64,000 nt of DNA from Caulobacter sp. (GCF_017744445.1 NZ_JAGIBH010000011.1:205067-269066), one strand, 5' to 3'; shown: positions 10,201 through 17,671, counted from the first letter of the stretch. Notes: a model not told the origin generated them from the sequence alone. A program made the numbers and translations.

Positions 10201-10816
10201 GCGCGGCGGCGACGTCCTGGACGAGCAGCCGCTCTACAAGGTCGAGACCCAGCCCTATGTCTATTACCGCAAGGGCTCGCTGGTCATGTATCGCCTGCAG
10301 GATCAGGTGGGCGAGGAGACGGTCAACCGCGCCCTGCGCAAGCTGATCGCCGACCACGCCTTCAAGGGCGCGCCCTATCCGATCACCACCGACTTCCTGA
10401 CGATCCTCCGCGCCGAGGCGCCGGCCGACAAGCAGGCCCTGATCACCGACCTGTTCGAGAAGATCACCCTGTACGACCTGAAGACCAAGTCGGCGGTGGT
10501 CAAGAAGCGGGCCGACGGCAAGTTCGACGTCACGGTCACGGTCGACGCGGTCAAGAAATATGCCGACGGCAAGGGCAAGGAGACGCCCGCGCCGCTGAAC
10601 GAGACCATGGACATCGGTCTCTTCACGGCCAAGCCGGGCGACAAGGGCTTCGACGCCAAGAACGTGGTGGCCTATCAGCGCCGGCCGATCCGGTCGGGCG
10701 TCCAGACCTTCACCTTCGTGACGGCCAAGGCTCCGACCTTCGCCGGCATCGACCCCTACAACACCGTGATCGACCGCAATGGCGACGACAACACGGTCAA
10801 GGTCGGCGCCCAGTGA
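7205..10816 (+). CDS. ABC transporter permease fused to M1-family metallopeptidase
   Basis: A 1203-aa fusion. The first part (about residues 1-600) holds two ABC-2 type permease halves with some twelve hydrophobic segments, separated near residue 275 by a charged lysine-rich linker (QSKAKRGKVKKSKKAK). After a last membrane segment (about residues 578-600) comes an M1 aminopeptidase-like domain with the zinc motif HEIGHQWWAH near residue 940 and the third ligand Glu in MLSETFAQYSAL. The peptidase presumably faces the periplasm. Its ATPase partner is immediately upstream. The architecture suggests coupled export and processing of a peptide; this is inference. The zinc ligands are intact, so the peptidase is probably active. 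Confidence 0.93.
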   Translation: MFGKIAGFELRYQLKSPVFWVVATIFFLLTFGAATIDQIQIGGGGNIHRNAPFAIAQTHLILSIFYMFVTTAFVANVVVRDDETGFGPILRSTRVKKFDYLYGRFTGAFLAAAISFLVVPLAIWIGSHMPWIDPERLGPNDLHAYLFAYFALALPSILLTSALFFALATVTRSMMWTYVGVIAFMVLWIIANIALDRPEYEKIAANFEPLGTAAYGLVAKYWTASERNSLVPPLSGVLLFNRVFVLVLSAVFLVAAYGLFRFQSADLSGQSKAKRGKVKKSKKAKADDEAAPQALSGPLPQPVFDRKTAWAQLVMRTRLDMGQVFKSPAYFVLLALGLANAMGALWFATEAGRYGGVVYPVTRVLLQPLLGSFGLIPMIIAIYYSGELVWREREKKTHEIIDATPVPDWAFVAPKTLAISLVLVSTLLVSVLAAIVSQVFHGYFNFELDKYLLWYVLPQAIDWILLAVFAVFLQAIAPHKFIGWGLMVIYMVTTITFVNLGFEHKLYNYGSVTDTPFSDMNGLGKFWIGAWWLRAYWSAFALILLVGAYGLWRRGTETRLLPRLRRLPLRLTGGAGILAGGALVVFVALGGFIYMNTNVWNEYRTRIDGEKWQADYEKTLLPFENVPQPKIVSMTLDVDVRPHTPSIETKGSYVFENRTGAALKEIHVRFDRDLKVKGLSIEGARPKKTFEKFNYRIFAFDTPMAPGERRKMSFITQRGQLGFPNSGQEHRVVDNGTFVNNMEIAPILGMSRDGLLQDRAKRRKYGLPPERRMAKLGDVASRQFNGLRKDADFVTSDITVSTEADQTPIAPGYKVSDTVKGDRRIARFVTEAPIMPFVSIQSARYKVAEETYKGVQLAVYYDPQHTWNIDRMKQSMKRSLDYMGTNFSPYQFRQLRFQEFPDYEQFAQSFANTIPWSEGMFFISDYRDPTKIDMVTYVGAHEIGHQWWAHQVIGADQQGGAMLSETFAQYSALMVMKRTYGEAQIRRFLKFELDSYLRARGGDVLDEQPLYKVETQPYVYYRKGSLVMYRLQDQVGEETVNRALRKLIADHAFKGAPYPITTDFLTILRAEAPADKQALITDLFEKITLYDLKTKSAVVKKRADGKFDVTVTVDAVKKYADGKGKETPAPLNETMDIGLFTAKPGDKGFDAKNVVAYQRRPIRSGVQTFTFVTAKAPTFAGIDPYNTVIDRNGDDNTVKVGAQ

Positions 10817-10829
10817 GCAAGGCCGGAGA

Positions 10830-11249
10830 GTGAGTGAAATCCAGCTGGATGCAGGCGCGCTGAACGCGTTCCTGCGCCGCGCCTTTCCCGACATCGATCC
10901 CGAGCACATCGCCTCGGTGGTCGAGGTCGGGCCGGGGCGGGCCTTGCTGAAGCTGCCGCATCTGTCGCGCCACCTGCGGCCGGGCGGGGTGATCTCGGGG
11001 CCGACCCTGATGGGCCTGGCCGACACCGCGGCCTATGCCGTGGTCCTGGCGCACATCGGCGAGGTGGCCATGGCGGTGACCACCTCGCTGAACATCCATT
11101 TCCTGAGGGGCTGCCAGCCCGGCGATCTCTACGCCGAGGCCACCCTGCTCAAGCTCGGCCGCCGCATCGCGACGGCCGATGTCCTGATTTGGACGGAAGG
11201 ACGCGAGCGAGCCGCCGCCAAGGCGACGGTCGCATACGCTATCCCTTAG
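10830..11249 (+). CDS. PaaI-type hotdog-fold thioesterase
   Basis: A 139-aa single hotdog domain (4HBT/PaaI) with the characteristic helix region RPGGVISGPTLMGLADTAAYA followed by strands ending RAAAKATVAYAIP. Such proteins hydrolyse acyl-CoA or aryl-CoA thioesters in the cytoplasm. GTG at 10830 with GGAGAG just upstream is preferred to the in-frame start at 10779, which lies inside the preceding gene. It begins 13 bp after the permease-peptidase stop, so it may be the last gene of that operon. The natural substrate is not evident. Confidence 0.88.
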   Translation: MSEIQLDAGALNAFLRRAFPDIDPEHIASVVEVGPGRALLKLPHLSRHLRPGGVISGPTLMGLADTAAYAVVLAHIGEVAMAVTTSLNIHFLRGCQPGDLYAEATLLKLGRRIATADVLIWTEGRERAAAKATVAYAIP

Positions 11250-11254
11250 AAGGC

Positions 11255-11887
11255 TTAGTGGCCTTCCTTGGCCTTGGCGACGTCCTCGCCGGTGTCGAAG
11301 CCCTTCTTCAGGCCCTCGGCCATGTTCAGGTGCTCCTGGACCTTCGGGGCCGTGGCGGCGGCGAAGGCCTTCAGCGCGCCGGTGTCGCCGTCCTGGGCGT
11401 AGCGCTGCAGCAGGTTCAGGGCCGCCTGGTGGGCGTCGACCTGGCTGTCGGCGTACTTCTTGTCGAAGTCCTTGGCGTCGGCCTTGTTCAGGTCGTCCAG
11501 CTTGCCTTGCAGGTCTTCCGGCAGGGCGGTCGGCGGCGTCAGGGCCGCGCCCGAGGCGGCGATGGCGGCCTTCAGCTCTTCGGTGGTGGCCATGTGGGCC
11601 TTTTCCATCGAGGCGGCGAACTTCTTCACCGAGGCGTTGGTCGAGCGCTTGGCGGCGACCTTGGCGGCCTCGATCTCGAACATGTCGCTGGCCGCGGCCT
11701 TGGCGACGAAGACGTCGGCCTTGGTCTCGTCCGACGGGGTCGGGACAGTGGCGGCGGGGTTGGCGTCCGGCGTGGCGGCCTGCTCGGCCGGGGTCGCGGC
11801 GCCCTTGGTCTCATCGGCCTTCTGGCCGCAAGCGGCGACGCTCAGCGCGGCGATGGCGGCGCCGACAATCAGGATATGACGGGTCAT
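11255..11887 (-). CDS. DUF4142 domain lipoprotein
   Basis: A 210-aa exported protein. The N-terminus MTRHILIVGAAIAALSVAACG is a lipoprotein signal with a lipobox Cys near residue 20; an Ala/Pro/Thr-rich low-complexity linker follows. The DUF4142 helical domain (about 65-200) contains the recurring AAASDMFEIEAAKVAAKRS and FAASMEKAH patterns that resemble ferritin-like helices. DUF4142 proteins are common in alphaproteobacterial stress regulons but their biochemistry is unknown. A SigT-like element with one mismatch lies 75-100 bp upstream, which fits stress control. Confidence 0.88.
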   Translation of the reverse strand: MTRHILIVGAAIAALSVAACGQKADETKGAATPAEQAATPDANPAATVPTPSDETKADVFVAKAAASDMFEIEAAKVAAKRSTNASVKKFAASMEKAHMATTEELKAAIAASGAALTPPTALPEDLQGKLDDLNKADAKDFDKKYADSQVDAHQAALNLLQRYAQDGDTGALKAFAAATAPKVQEHLNMAEGLKKGFDTGEDVAKAKEGH

Positions 11888-11961
11888 GGGGCTGTCTTTC
11901 CCTGGGGTTCTTTTTGTAGTGAGGGTGGGGCGGCGCCGCGGTTCGCCGTCGTGCTCAATAA

Positions 11962-11987
11962 AACATCACGGGGCCGTGAACGGTTCC
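11962..11987 (-). promoter_or_regulatory. candidate SigT (EcfG) promoter for the DUF4142 gene, one mismatch
   Basis: Read on the minus strand: GGAAC, 17-base spacer, TGTT. The alphaproteobacterial GSR consensus is GGAAC-N16/17-CGTT, so only the first base of the -10 differs. It points at the DUF4142 gene with a predicted leader of about 65 nt. Confidence 0.4.
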
Positions 11988-12009
11988 GAGGGACAGGGGC
12001 GAATAACAA

Positions 12010-13218
12010 ATGACACACCAAGCGCCTTTGGGTCCGCTGACCGGTCTGCGGGTTATCGAGATGGGCTCTTTGATCGCCGGGCCGTTCTGCGGCCAGGTGC
12101 TGGGCGACTTCGGCGCCGAGGTCATCAAGCTGGAAGACCCCAAGGTCGGCGATCCGATGCGCCAGTGGGGACGCTCCAAGCCCAAGGGCCTGTCGCCCTG
12201 GTGGCCGGTGATCGGCCGCAACAAGAAGTCCGTCACCGTCGATCTGCGCACGGACGAGGGCCGGAACATCGCCCGCGCCCTGATCGCCAAGGCCGACGTC
12301 GTGGTCGAGAATTTCCGCCCCGGCACGCTGGAAAAGTGGGGGATGGGCTATGAGGACCTGGCCAAGACCAATCCCGGCCTGGTCATGGCGCGGGTGTCCG
12401 GGTTCGGACAGACCGGGCCTTACTCAAAGCGCGCCGGCTACGCGCTGGTCGGCGAGGCCATGGGCGGCCTGCGCCACATCACCGGCGAGCCCGACCGCAA
12501 CCCGGCCCGCGCCGGCATCTCGATCGGCGACAGCCTGTCGGGCCTGAACGCCGCCCTGGGCGTGATGATGGCCCTGCACGCCCGCCAGCGGACGGGTCGC
12601 GGCCAGGTGGTCGACGCGGCGATCTATGAGAGCGTGCTGACGGTGATGGAGAACCTGATCACCGAATACGACCTGACCGGCTATGTCCGCGAGCGCTCGG
12701 GCGCCGTGCTGCCCGGCATCGCGCCGTCGAACGTCTATCCGACCAAGAGCGGTGAACTGGTGCTGATCGGCGCCAACCAGGACACCCTGTTCAAGCGCCT
12801 GTGCGACCTGATGGGCCGTCCCGACCTGGCCGAGGACGTCCGCTACCGCGATCACGCCGCACGGGGCGCGAACCAGGCCGAGCTGGACGCTCGTATCGCC
12901 GCCTGGACGCTCGACCAGGACATCGACGATCTGCTGCCCAAGCTGCAGGAGGCTGGGTTGGCGACGGGGCGGATCTACCGCGCGCCGGACATGATCGACG
13001 ATCCGCAGTTCGTGGCGCGGGAGTCGATCGTGACCGTGGCCCACCCGGTGTTCGGGCAACTGAAGATGCAGAACGCCTTCCCGAAACTGACGGAGACGCC
13101 CGGCGGGGTGCGGTGGCCGGGACCGACGCTGGGGGAGCATACGGAGGTAGTGCTGACGGAGGTGGCGGGGATGAGCGCGGAGGCGGTCGAAGGACTGAGA
13201 GCTAGGGGCGTACTATAG
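12010..13218 (+). CDS. CaiB/BaiF family CoA-transferase (class III)
   Basis: A 402-aa class III CoA-transferase. The catalytic Asp is in SIGDSLSGLNAALGVM (about residue 178), and the N-terminal LRVIEMGSLIAGPFCGQVLGD and VENFRPGTLEKWGMGY motifs are typical of the family. It moves CoA between carboxylic acids in the cytoplasm; family members act on formyl-, succinyl-, carnitine- or bile-acid-CoA, and the substrate here is not readable. It stands alone: DUF4142 diverges upstream and a low-GC patch follows. No ribosome site is obvious before ATG 12010, yet the conserved domain starts almost immediately after it. Confidence 0.92.
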   Translation: MTHQAPLGPLTGLRVIEMGSLIAGPFCGQVLGDFGAEVIKLEDPKVGDPMRQWGRSKPKGLSPWWPVIGRNKKSVTVDLRTDEGRNIARALIAKADVVVENFRPGTLEKWGMGYEDLAKTNPGLVMARVSGFGQTGPYSKRAGYALVGEAMGGLRHITGEPDRNPARAGISIGDSLSGLNAALGVMMALHARQRTGRGQVVDAAIYESVLTVMENLITEYDLTGYVRERSGAVLPGIAPSNVYPTKSGELVLIGANQDTLFKRLCDLMGRPDLAEDVRYRDHAARGANQAELDARIAAWTLDQDIDDLLPKLQEAGLATGRIYRAPDMIDDPQFVARESIVTVAHPVFGQLKMQNAFPKLTETPGGVRWPGPTLGEHTEVVLTEVAGMSAEAVEGLRARGVL

Positions 13219-13319
13219 GAGGTCTGTAGGGCTCGATGAACTCGATGAGCATTCCGCCGACAATTTTTGTATACAGGGCGCGTCGGTAGACTTTGTGCGC
13301 AGTTATTGGCGCACTGGTT

Positions 13320-13730
13320 TCAAGGACCACCCCTCTTTTGAATTCGAACCTTCTTGTTCCAAATCACCATCAGGTCATCAGGGTGACCACGGTTTATGGG
13401 TGAGTGGGCGACTTCATTTCTATAGGCAAGTGCTGTCTCAAGCCTTCTATAGAGAAGGTCAAACTCGACCTTTCGCGCAGGGTCGACGTAGTGAACTAGA
13501 GATCTCAAGGTCGTTAGCATCGTGCGGGCTTGCATGCCCGCCATTGCAATTTGCGTCCTCCGATAGTCGGCCTTCAGGAGGTACGACGCACCAATGATGG
13601 CGAAGATTTCTATTGTCTTCCACGACTCAATGAGACGCCCGATCGCGGCATAAATCTCGTCGTCGAGCATTGTGCCGCGCGCATCTCGAAATGGTGAGCT
13701 TCGGAAACGCCTGGTCGGATTATTCGACAA
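13320..13730 (-). CDS. hypothetical protein with HEPN-like RNxxAH motif
   Basis: A 136-aa all-helical protein (116 aa from the internal ATG at 13670), with no family recognised with certainty. Residues 104-109 read RNEVAH, which has the R-x4-H spacing and RN start typical of HEPN ribonuclease domains. The preceding helices (about 40-100) are amphipathic with hydrophobic cores. Base composition is about 50% GC by hand count across 13261-13620, against two thirds in the flanks, suggesting recent acquisition or a decaying insertion. It begins three bases after the stop of the upstream HWE-kinase gene. No partner antitoxin ORF is visible. The protein may be a remnant: the C-terminus after the motif is only about 27 residues. 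Confidence 0.55.
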   Translation of the reverse strand: MSNNPTRRFRSSPFRDARGTMLDDEIYAAIGRLIESWKTIEIFAIIGASYLLKADYRRTQIAMAGMQARTMLTTLRSLVHYVDPARKVEFDLLYRRLETALAYRNEVAHSPINRGHPDDLMVIWNKKVRIQKRGGP

Positions 13731-13733
13731 TTC

Positions 13734-15572
13734 TCACGCCCGCCCCGTCACTCCGGCGACCGCGCGCGCGATCTGGTGGACGTTGTACGGCTTGCGCACG
13801 ATCGGGGCGTCGAAGCCCATCGGCGCGGCCTTGTCGGCATAGCCGGTGGCGAAGACGAACGGCCGGCCGATGGTGCGCAGGATCTCGGCGACCGGGGCCA
13901 CCGACTGGCCGTTCAAATCGGCGTCCAGCACGGCGACGTCGAAGTTCAGCTCGACCATCGACAGCGCTTCGGACAGTTCGGCCGCGCAGCCGACCACCTC
14001 GACGCCAGCGTCCTCCAGGCCCGCTTCCAGCTCAAGCGCCAGGAGCAACGAGTCCTCGACGATCAGCACCTTCAGGCCGGCGATGGCGCCCGGACGGACG
14101 GTCTCGTCGGCGGCGACCACGGTCTCGACGATGCGCTCGGGGGCCGCCTGGACCTCTTCCATCGGCGGGGCGTCGGCCAGGGCCTCGGCCGCGCCCTGGA
14201 TCATGGCGGTGACGCCGCTGGGCTTGTAGTTGATGTGGGCCGAGCCGCCCAGTTCGCGGCCGGCGACATCCTCGATCAGGGTGGCGCCGAAGCCCTTGGT
14301 CGCCGGGGCGTTGGCCGGCGGACCGCCAGTCTCCAGCCACTCCAGGGCGAAGCCGCCCTCGGGCGTGCGTCGCCAGACCACCTCGACCTTGCCGTTCTCG
14401 GTCGACAGCGAGCCGTAGCGTACGGCGTTGACGGCCAGCTCGTGCAGGGCCAGCGACAGGGCGGCCGCCGCGCGCGGCGTCAGGAACATCTCCGGCCCGT
14501 CCCAGCGCGTCTGGGTCGGCGACAGGCCGCCCAGTTCGGCGGCGGCGATCCGGGCCAGGGTCGCGCCGCGCCAGCGGGCGGCGCTGAGCAGGTCGTGGGC
14601 CGAGCTCATCGACTTCAGCCGCGCGGCGAAGGTCTTGAGGAACACGTCCAGCGAGGCCGACTTGCGCGCCGACTGGGCCGCCACCGACTGGACGACGGCC
14701 AGCAGGTTCTTGATGCGGTGGTCCAGCTCGGCGACCAGGTTCTCGCGCTGGGCCTCCTCGGCCTTGCGCTCGGTGATGTCCTGGACGACGCCGATCAGAT
14801 AGGCCGGCTCGCCGTCCGCCCCAAGCACGATCACGCCCGAGCCGTGGTTCCAGGTCTCGCGGCCGTCGGGGCCGACCGGGCGGCGATATTCGACGTCGTA
14901 GCGGCCGGTCTCGCGCAGTTGGCGATTGATGAAGTCCGGCGCCCATTCCTTGTCTTCGGGGTGCAGGTAGTCGAACAGCACCATCCCGTTTTCGCCGGGC
15001 ACCTCGCCGGGTTCGATGTTTGAGATCTTGGCCAGGCGCGGGCTGACCTTGATGACGTCGCGTTTGATGTCCCACTCGAACTCGCCGAAATTGGCGGCCG
15101 AGATGGCCAGCTCCAGGCGCTCGCTCTGCAGGTTGGGCGCCGTGCAGGGCTTGGCCGCCAGGCCGGTCGCGGCCAGATCCGCCAGGTCCTCCAGCGCGGC
15201 CAGATCGTCGTCCGAGGCGGGGCCGGACATGCCGGGACCCTCGACCACCAGGGCGCCGATCGCATGGCCATGGACGTCGCGAACGGGAACGGCCAGGCCG
15301 ACGGGGCCGTTGGCGGCCACCACCTGGGCGGCCAGGTCGCCATCGCGCGGGCTCTCTGGTCCGGCGTAGCCGATATAGGCCTTGCGCCAGACCCGGTCCT
15401 TGTCGACCAGCACGAGGGCGGCCTTGGGCGCGTCGAACAGCTTGGCGGCCAGGCGCGCGAAGCGCAGGAACTGCGGCTCGTTCGTCGCGCCGTCCAGGAT
15501 GTCCAAGGCCTTCAAGGCGTTGAGACGGGCGGCTTCCTGACTGTCGTCGGTGACGATGGGGGCGTCCTCCAT
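13734..15572 (-). CDS. GAF-PAS-HWE histidine kinase with C-terminal receiver domain
   Basis: A 612-aa cytoplasmic sensor with no membrane segments. A GAF domain (about 15-140) is followed by a PAS/PAC module (about 150-270), then an HWE/HisKA_2 kinase with phosphoacceptor in ELDHRIKN (His about 285) and an ATPase domain with HELAVNAVRYG, and finally a receiver domain (about 488-608) with phospho-Asp in AVLDADLNG and the KPY lysine. HWE kinases commonly feed PhyR or single-domain response regulators in the GSR, and the locus is 6 kb from phyR. No SigT promoter was found upstream. The signal is unknown. Confidence 0.92.
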   Translation of the reverse strand: MEDAPIVTDDSQEAARLNALKALDILDGATNEPQFLRFARLAAKLFDAPKAALVLVDKDRVWRKAYIGYAGPESPRDGDLAAQVVAANGPVGLAVPVRDVHGHAIGALVVEGPGMSGPASDDDLAALEDLADLAATGLAAKPCTAPNLQSERLELAISAANFGEFEWDIKRDVIKVSPRLAKISNIEPGEVPGENGMVLFDYLHPEDKEWAPDFINRQLRETGRYDVEYRRPVGPDGRETWNHGSGVIVLGADGEPAYLIGVVQDITERKAEEAQRENLVAELDHRIKNLLAVVQSVAAQSARKSASLDVFLKTFAARLKSMSSAHDLLSAARWRGATLARIAAAELGGLSPTQTRWDGPEMFLTPRAAAALSLALHELAVNAVRYGSLSTENGKVEVVWRRTPEGGFALEWLETGGPPANAPATKGFGATLIEDVAGRELGGSAHINYKPSGVTAMIQGAAEALADAPPMEEVQAAPERIVETVVAADETVRPGAIAGLKVLIVEDSLLLALELEAGLEDAGVEVVGCAAELSEALSMVELNFDVAVLDADLNGQSVAPVAEILRTIGRPFVFATGYADKAAPMGFDAPIVRKPYNVHQIARAVAGVTGRA

Positions 15573-15690
15573 GATTCGACCTTAGACCCGCTTCGCGTTT
15601 GGCGCGAGCCGGTTTGGCCGCACTTTTGCCCGACCGTTGATATCGATTGCGGAATCCCGTGTGGTGAAGCTTGTCGACCTTGAGTATCTT

Positions 15691-15716
15691 GGAACCGCAA
15701 CGCTAAGCTCGGCGTT
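15691..15716 (+). promoter_or_regulatory. SigT (EcfG) promoter of the YqjD/ElaB-like gene
   Basis: Exact GGAAC (15691-15695), 17-base spacer, CGTT (15713-15716). Predicted transcription starts near 15724, about 55 nt before the ATG. It fits the GSR consensus fully. Confidence 0.75.
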
Positions 15717-15778
15717 GACGGGGCGCAGCTTCAGCGCCTTCAGTTCAGGTTGGTCGCGTCGCGAACCAGGAGATGACC

Positions 15779-16126
15779 ATGCCCGCCAGTTCAACTGCCG
15801 CCGCCAAGGAAGCCGAAAAGGCCAAGAGCGCCACCCTGGAAGCCGTCGAGCACGCCGAGCGCAGCTTCGCTCAGGCCGCCGACGCCGCTCGCGTCCAGCT
15901 GACCGAAGCCGCCAAGCGCGTCGAAAAGTCGGTGACCGAGGGCTTCGAGACCCTGCGCGCCCAGAGCCGCGCCTATACCGACACCGCCGGCCAGCAGCTG
16001 GAAGACGCCCAGCGCTACGCCAGCGAGCGCATCCGCGAACGTCCGATCACCGCTACGCTCGCCGGTCTCGGCGTCGGCGTGCTGATCGGCCTGCTGCTCT
16101 CCGGCGGCCGTAGCAACAACCGGTGA
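15779..16126 (+). CDS. YqjD/ElaB (DUF883)-like membrane-anchored protein
   Basis: A 115-aa protein: a long Ala/Glu/Lys-rich amphipathic coiled helix (about 1-80), then a single glycine-rich transmembrane segment (ATLAGLGVGVLIGLLLSGG) and a short basic tail. This is the layout of ElaB/YqjD/DUF883 proteins, which are tail-anchored inner-membrane proteins; E. coli YqjD associates with stationary-phase ribosomes. The second ATG (15779) is chosen because AGGAG lies six bases upstream; the first ATG (15773) abuts AGGAG directly. A full SigT promoter precedes it, so stress induction is likely. The next gene overlaps by 4 nt. Confidence 0.87.
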   Translation: MPASSTAAAKEAEKAKSATLEAVEHAERSFAQAADAARVQLTEAAKRVEKSVTEGFETLRAQSRAYTDTAGQQLEDAQRYASERIRERPITATLAGLGVGVLIGLLLSGGRSNNR

Positions 16127-16524
16127 TTTTCGAAAAGACCCTGATGACGCTGGCGGCGGCCGCGGCGATCGCCGCCGCCGCCGCGGTCGGCGTCGTATCC
16201 GCCGCCTTCGCGGTCTATGCCGTGCTGGTCCCGCTGGTCACCCCGGCGGGCGCCGCCGCGATCGTGGCCGCCGTCGCGGCCTTGATCGTCGCCGTCGCCG
16301 GCATGGTCGCGGCCCGCAAGGTCGAGGGCAGCCGGAACGCGCACCACAATGCGCCGCCGCAGGCCGGCTTCGACATGACGGCCAAGGTCGTCGAGATCGT
16401 CCGTGACCGCCCGATCATGTCGATCGGCATCGGCCTGGCCGCCGGGATCTTCGCCCTGAAGAACCCGACCCTGACCGCCGCCGTGGCCAAGGCCTTCCTG
16501 GACCCGAAGCCACCTCAGCGCTGA
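16123..16524 (+). CDS. small membrane protein, hypothetical
   Basis: A 133-aa protein with two adjacent very Ala/Val-rich hydrophobic segments (about 7-30 and 36-63), a polar stretch, and a shorter C-terminal hydrophobic segment (about 98-122). It resembles the phage-holin-superfamily-like proteins often found beside DUF883 genes, but I cannot assign a function. GTG at 16123 overlaps the stop of the DUF883 gene (GTGA), so it is translationally coupled and shares the SigT promoter. A strong terminator follows at once. Confidence 0.83.
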   Translation: MIFEKTLMTLAAAAAIAAAAAVGVVSAAFAVYAVLVPLVTPAGAAAIVAAVAALIVAVAGMVAARKVEGSRNAHHNAPPQAGFDMTAKVVEIVRDRPIMSIGIGLAAGIFALKNPTLTAAVAKAFLDPKPPQR

Positions 16525-16546
16525 TCGCGCGTTTATTGAAACGCTG

Positions 16547-16575
16547 ACGCCGCCGGGCTCGCTCGGCGGCGTTTT
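16547..16575 (+). terminator. intrinsic terminator after the DUF883 operon
   Basis: Nine-base-pair stem ACGCCGCCG / CGGCGGCGT with an 8-nt loop, followed by TTTT. It lies 22 bp after the stop at 16524. Confidence 0.85.
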
Positions 16576-16619
16576 GCGTTCCCAGATTTCCTGGAAACCC
16601 CAAGTTTCAAAGGGAATTT

Positions 16620-16635
16620 CTCAACTAAAGTTGAG
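16620..16635. promoter_or_regulatory. perfect inverted repeat upstream of sodB
   Basis: CTCAACT-AA-AGTTGAG, a 7-bp perfect palindrome 105 bp before the sodB start. It is not a terminator (no T run) and could be an operator for an unidentified regulator. Confidence 0.4.
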
Positions 16636-16739
16636 CGGGCCGGGCGCCTTTAGACGCTTACGCTTTGGCCGCTCCCGTTCTAGATGCCTTCCGCGCGTTC
16701 CCTTCCTCTCCATGGGAACGCCTTCCCCATGGAGTGATC

Positions 16740-17360
16740 ATGACGTACTCGCTGCCGGACCTGCCCTACGCCTACGACGCGCTGGAGCCGACCATCTCGG
16801 CCAACACGCTGCGCTTCCACCACGACAAGCACCACGCCGCCTATGTCACGGCCCTGAACGGCCTGCTGAACGGCGACGACCAGGGCTCGCTGGAAAACGT
16901 CATCAAGTCGGCCGGTCCGGGCAAGGTGTTCAACAACGCCGCCCAGGCCTGGAACCACGCCTTCTTCTGGGACGGCCTGTCGCCGACCAAGACCGCCCCG
17001 GGCGCCGACCTGGCCGCCGCCATCGACAGCACCTTCGGCGGCCTGGACGCCCTGAAGGAAAAGTTCGTCGCCGAGGGCATCGGCCACTTCGGCTCGGGCT
17101 GGGTGTGGCTGGTCTCGGACGCCTCGGGCGCCCTGAAGATCATCTCGACCCACGACGCCGAGAGCCCGGTCACGCAGGACCTGACCGCCCTGGTCGTCGC
17201 CGACGTCTGGGAGCACGCCTATTACCTGGACTACCAGAACCTGCGTAAGGGCTTCCTGGAAGCGGTGTTCGACAACGTGATCAACTGGACCCTGGCCGAC
17301 AGCCAGTACGCGGCCGCCAAGTCGGGCGCTCAAGGCTGGGCTTATCCCGCCCCGACCTAA
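16740..17360 (+). CDS. sodB: superoxide dismutase, Fe/Mn family
   Basis: A 206-aa enzyme converting superoxide to peroxide and oxygen. Metal ligands are visible: His in LRFHHDKHHAAYV, His in AWNHAFFWDGLSP, and Asp/His in VVADVWEHAYYLDY. The AWNHAFFW and LKEKFVAEGIGHFGSGWVWL patterns favour the iron type, though Fe and Mn forms cannot be separated with certainty from motifs. No signal peptide, so cytoplasmic. ATG 16740 is taken because GGAG precedes it and homologues start MTYSLPDLPY; the open frame extends further upstream. It sits among general stress genes but has no exact SigT promoter of its own. Confidence 0.96.
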   Translation: MTYSLPDLPYAYDALEPTISANTLRFHHDKHHAAYVTALNGLLNGDDQGSLENVIKSAGPGKVFNNAAQAWNHAFFWDGLSPTKTAPGADLAAAIDSTFGGLDALKEKFVAEGIGHFGSGWVWLVSDASGALKIISTHDAESPVTQDLTALVVADVWEHAYYLDYQNLRKGFLEAVFDNVINWTLADSQYAAAKSGAQGWAYPAPT

Positions 17361-17389
17361 GGTCTAGGGCCTAAGGTCCTCGAATTTCC

Positions 17390-17414
17390 GGAACGCCCGG
17401 CGCGTGGGGCCGTT
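17390..17414 (+). promoter_or_regulatory. SigT (EcfG) promoter of the DUF1328 gene
   Basis: Exact GGAAC (17390-17394), 16-base spacer, CGTT (17411-17414), about 55 bp before the ATG at 17470. Confidence 0.75.
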
Positions 17415-17469
17415 GTTTCCAAGCGAGACAACAAGCCCCGACAAGCGTCGGGCCAACCCGGAGAGACCC

Positions 17470-17646
17470 ATGCTGAACTGGGCCGTGACCTTCCTGGTGA
17501 TCGCTCTGATCGCCGCCCTGCTGGGCTTCACCAGCATTGCCGGCACCGCGATCGGCATCGCCAAGATCCTGTTCTTCGTCTTCCTGATCCTGTTCGTGGT
17601 GTCGCTGGTCGCTGGCGGCCTTCGCGGGCGCGGCGCGCCACGCTAG
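17470..17646 (+). CDS. DUF1328 small inner-membrane protein (YtjA-like)
   Basis: A 58-aa protein that is almost wholly two transmembrane helices ([20 protein letters not shown] and [21 protein letters not shown]) with a short RGRG tail, matching the DUF1328/YtjA family in length and sequence pattern. Function is unknown; such genes are often stress-induced. ATG 17470 has GGAGAG nine bases upstream. A consensus SigT promoter precedes it and an intrinsic terminator follows, making a one-gene GSR unit. Confidence 0.88.
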   Translation: MLNWAVTFLVIALIAALLGFTSIAGTAIGIAKILFFVFLILFVVSLVAGGLRGRGAPR

Positions 17647-17671
17647 GCGGGAACGACATCGAACTGACGAG

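Noticed and set aside
7151..11026. 1291-codon minus-strand ORF opposite the permease-peptidase and thioesterase
   Set aside because: Antisense shadow in GC-rich DNA: composition is dominated by Arg, Gly, His, Asp and Gln with no domain, and the plus strand encodes recognisable motifs throughout.
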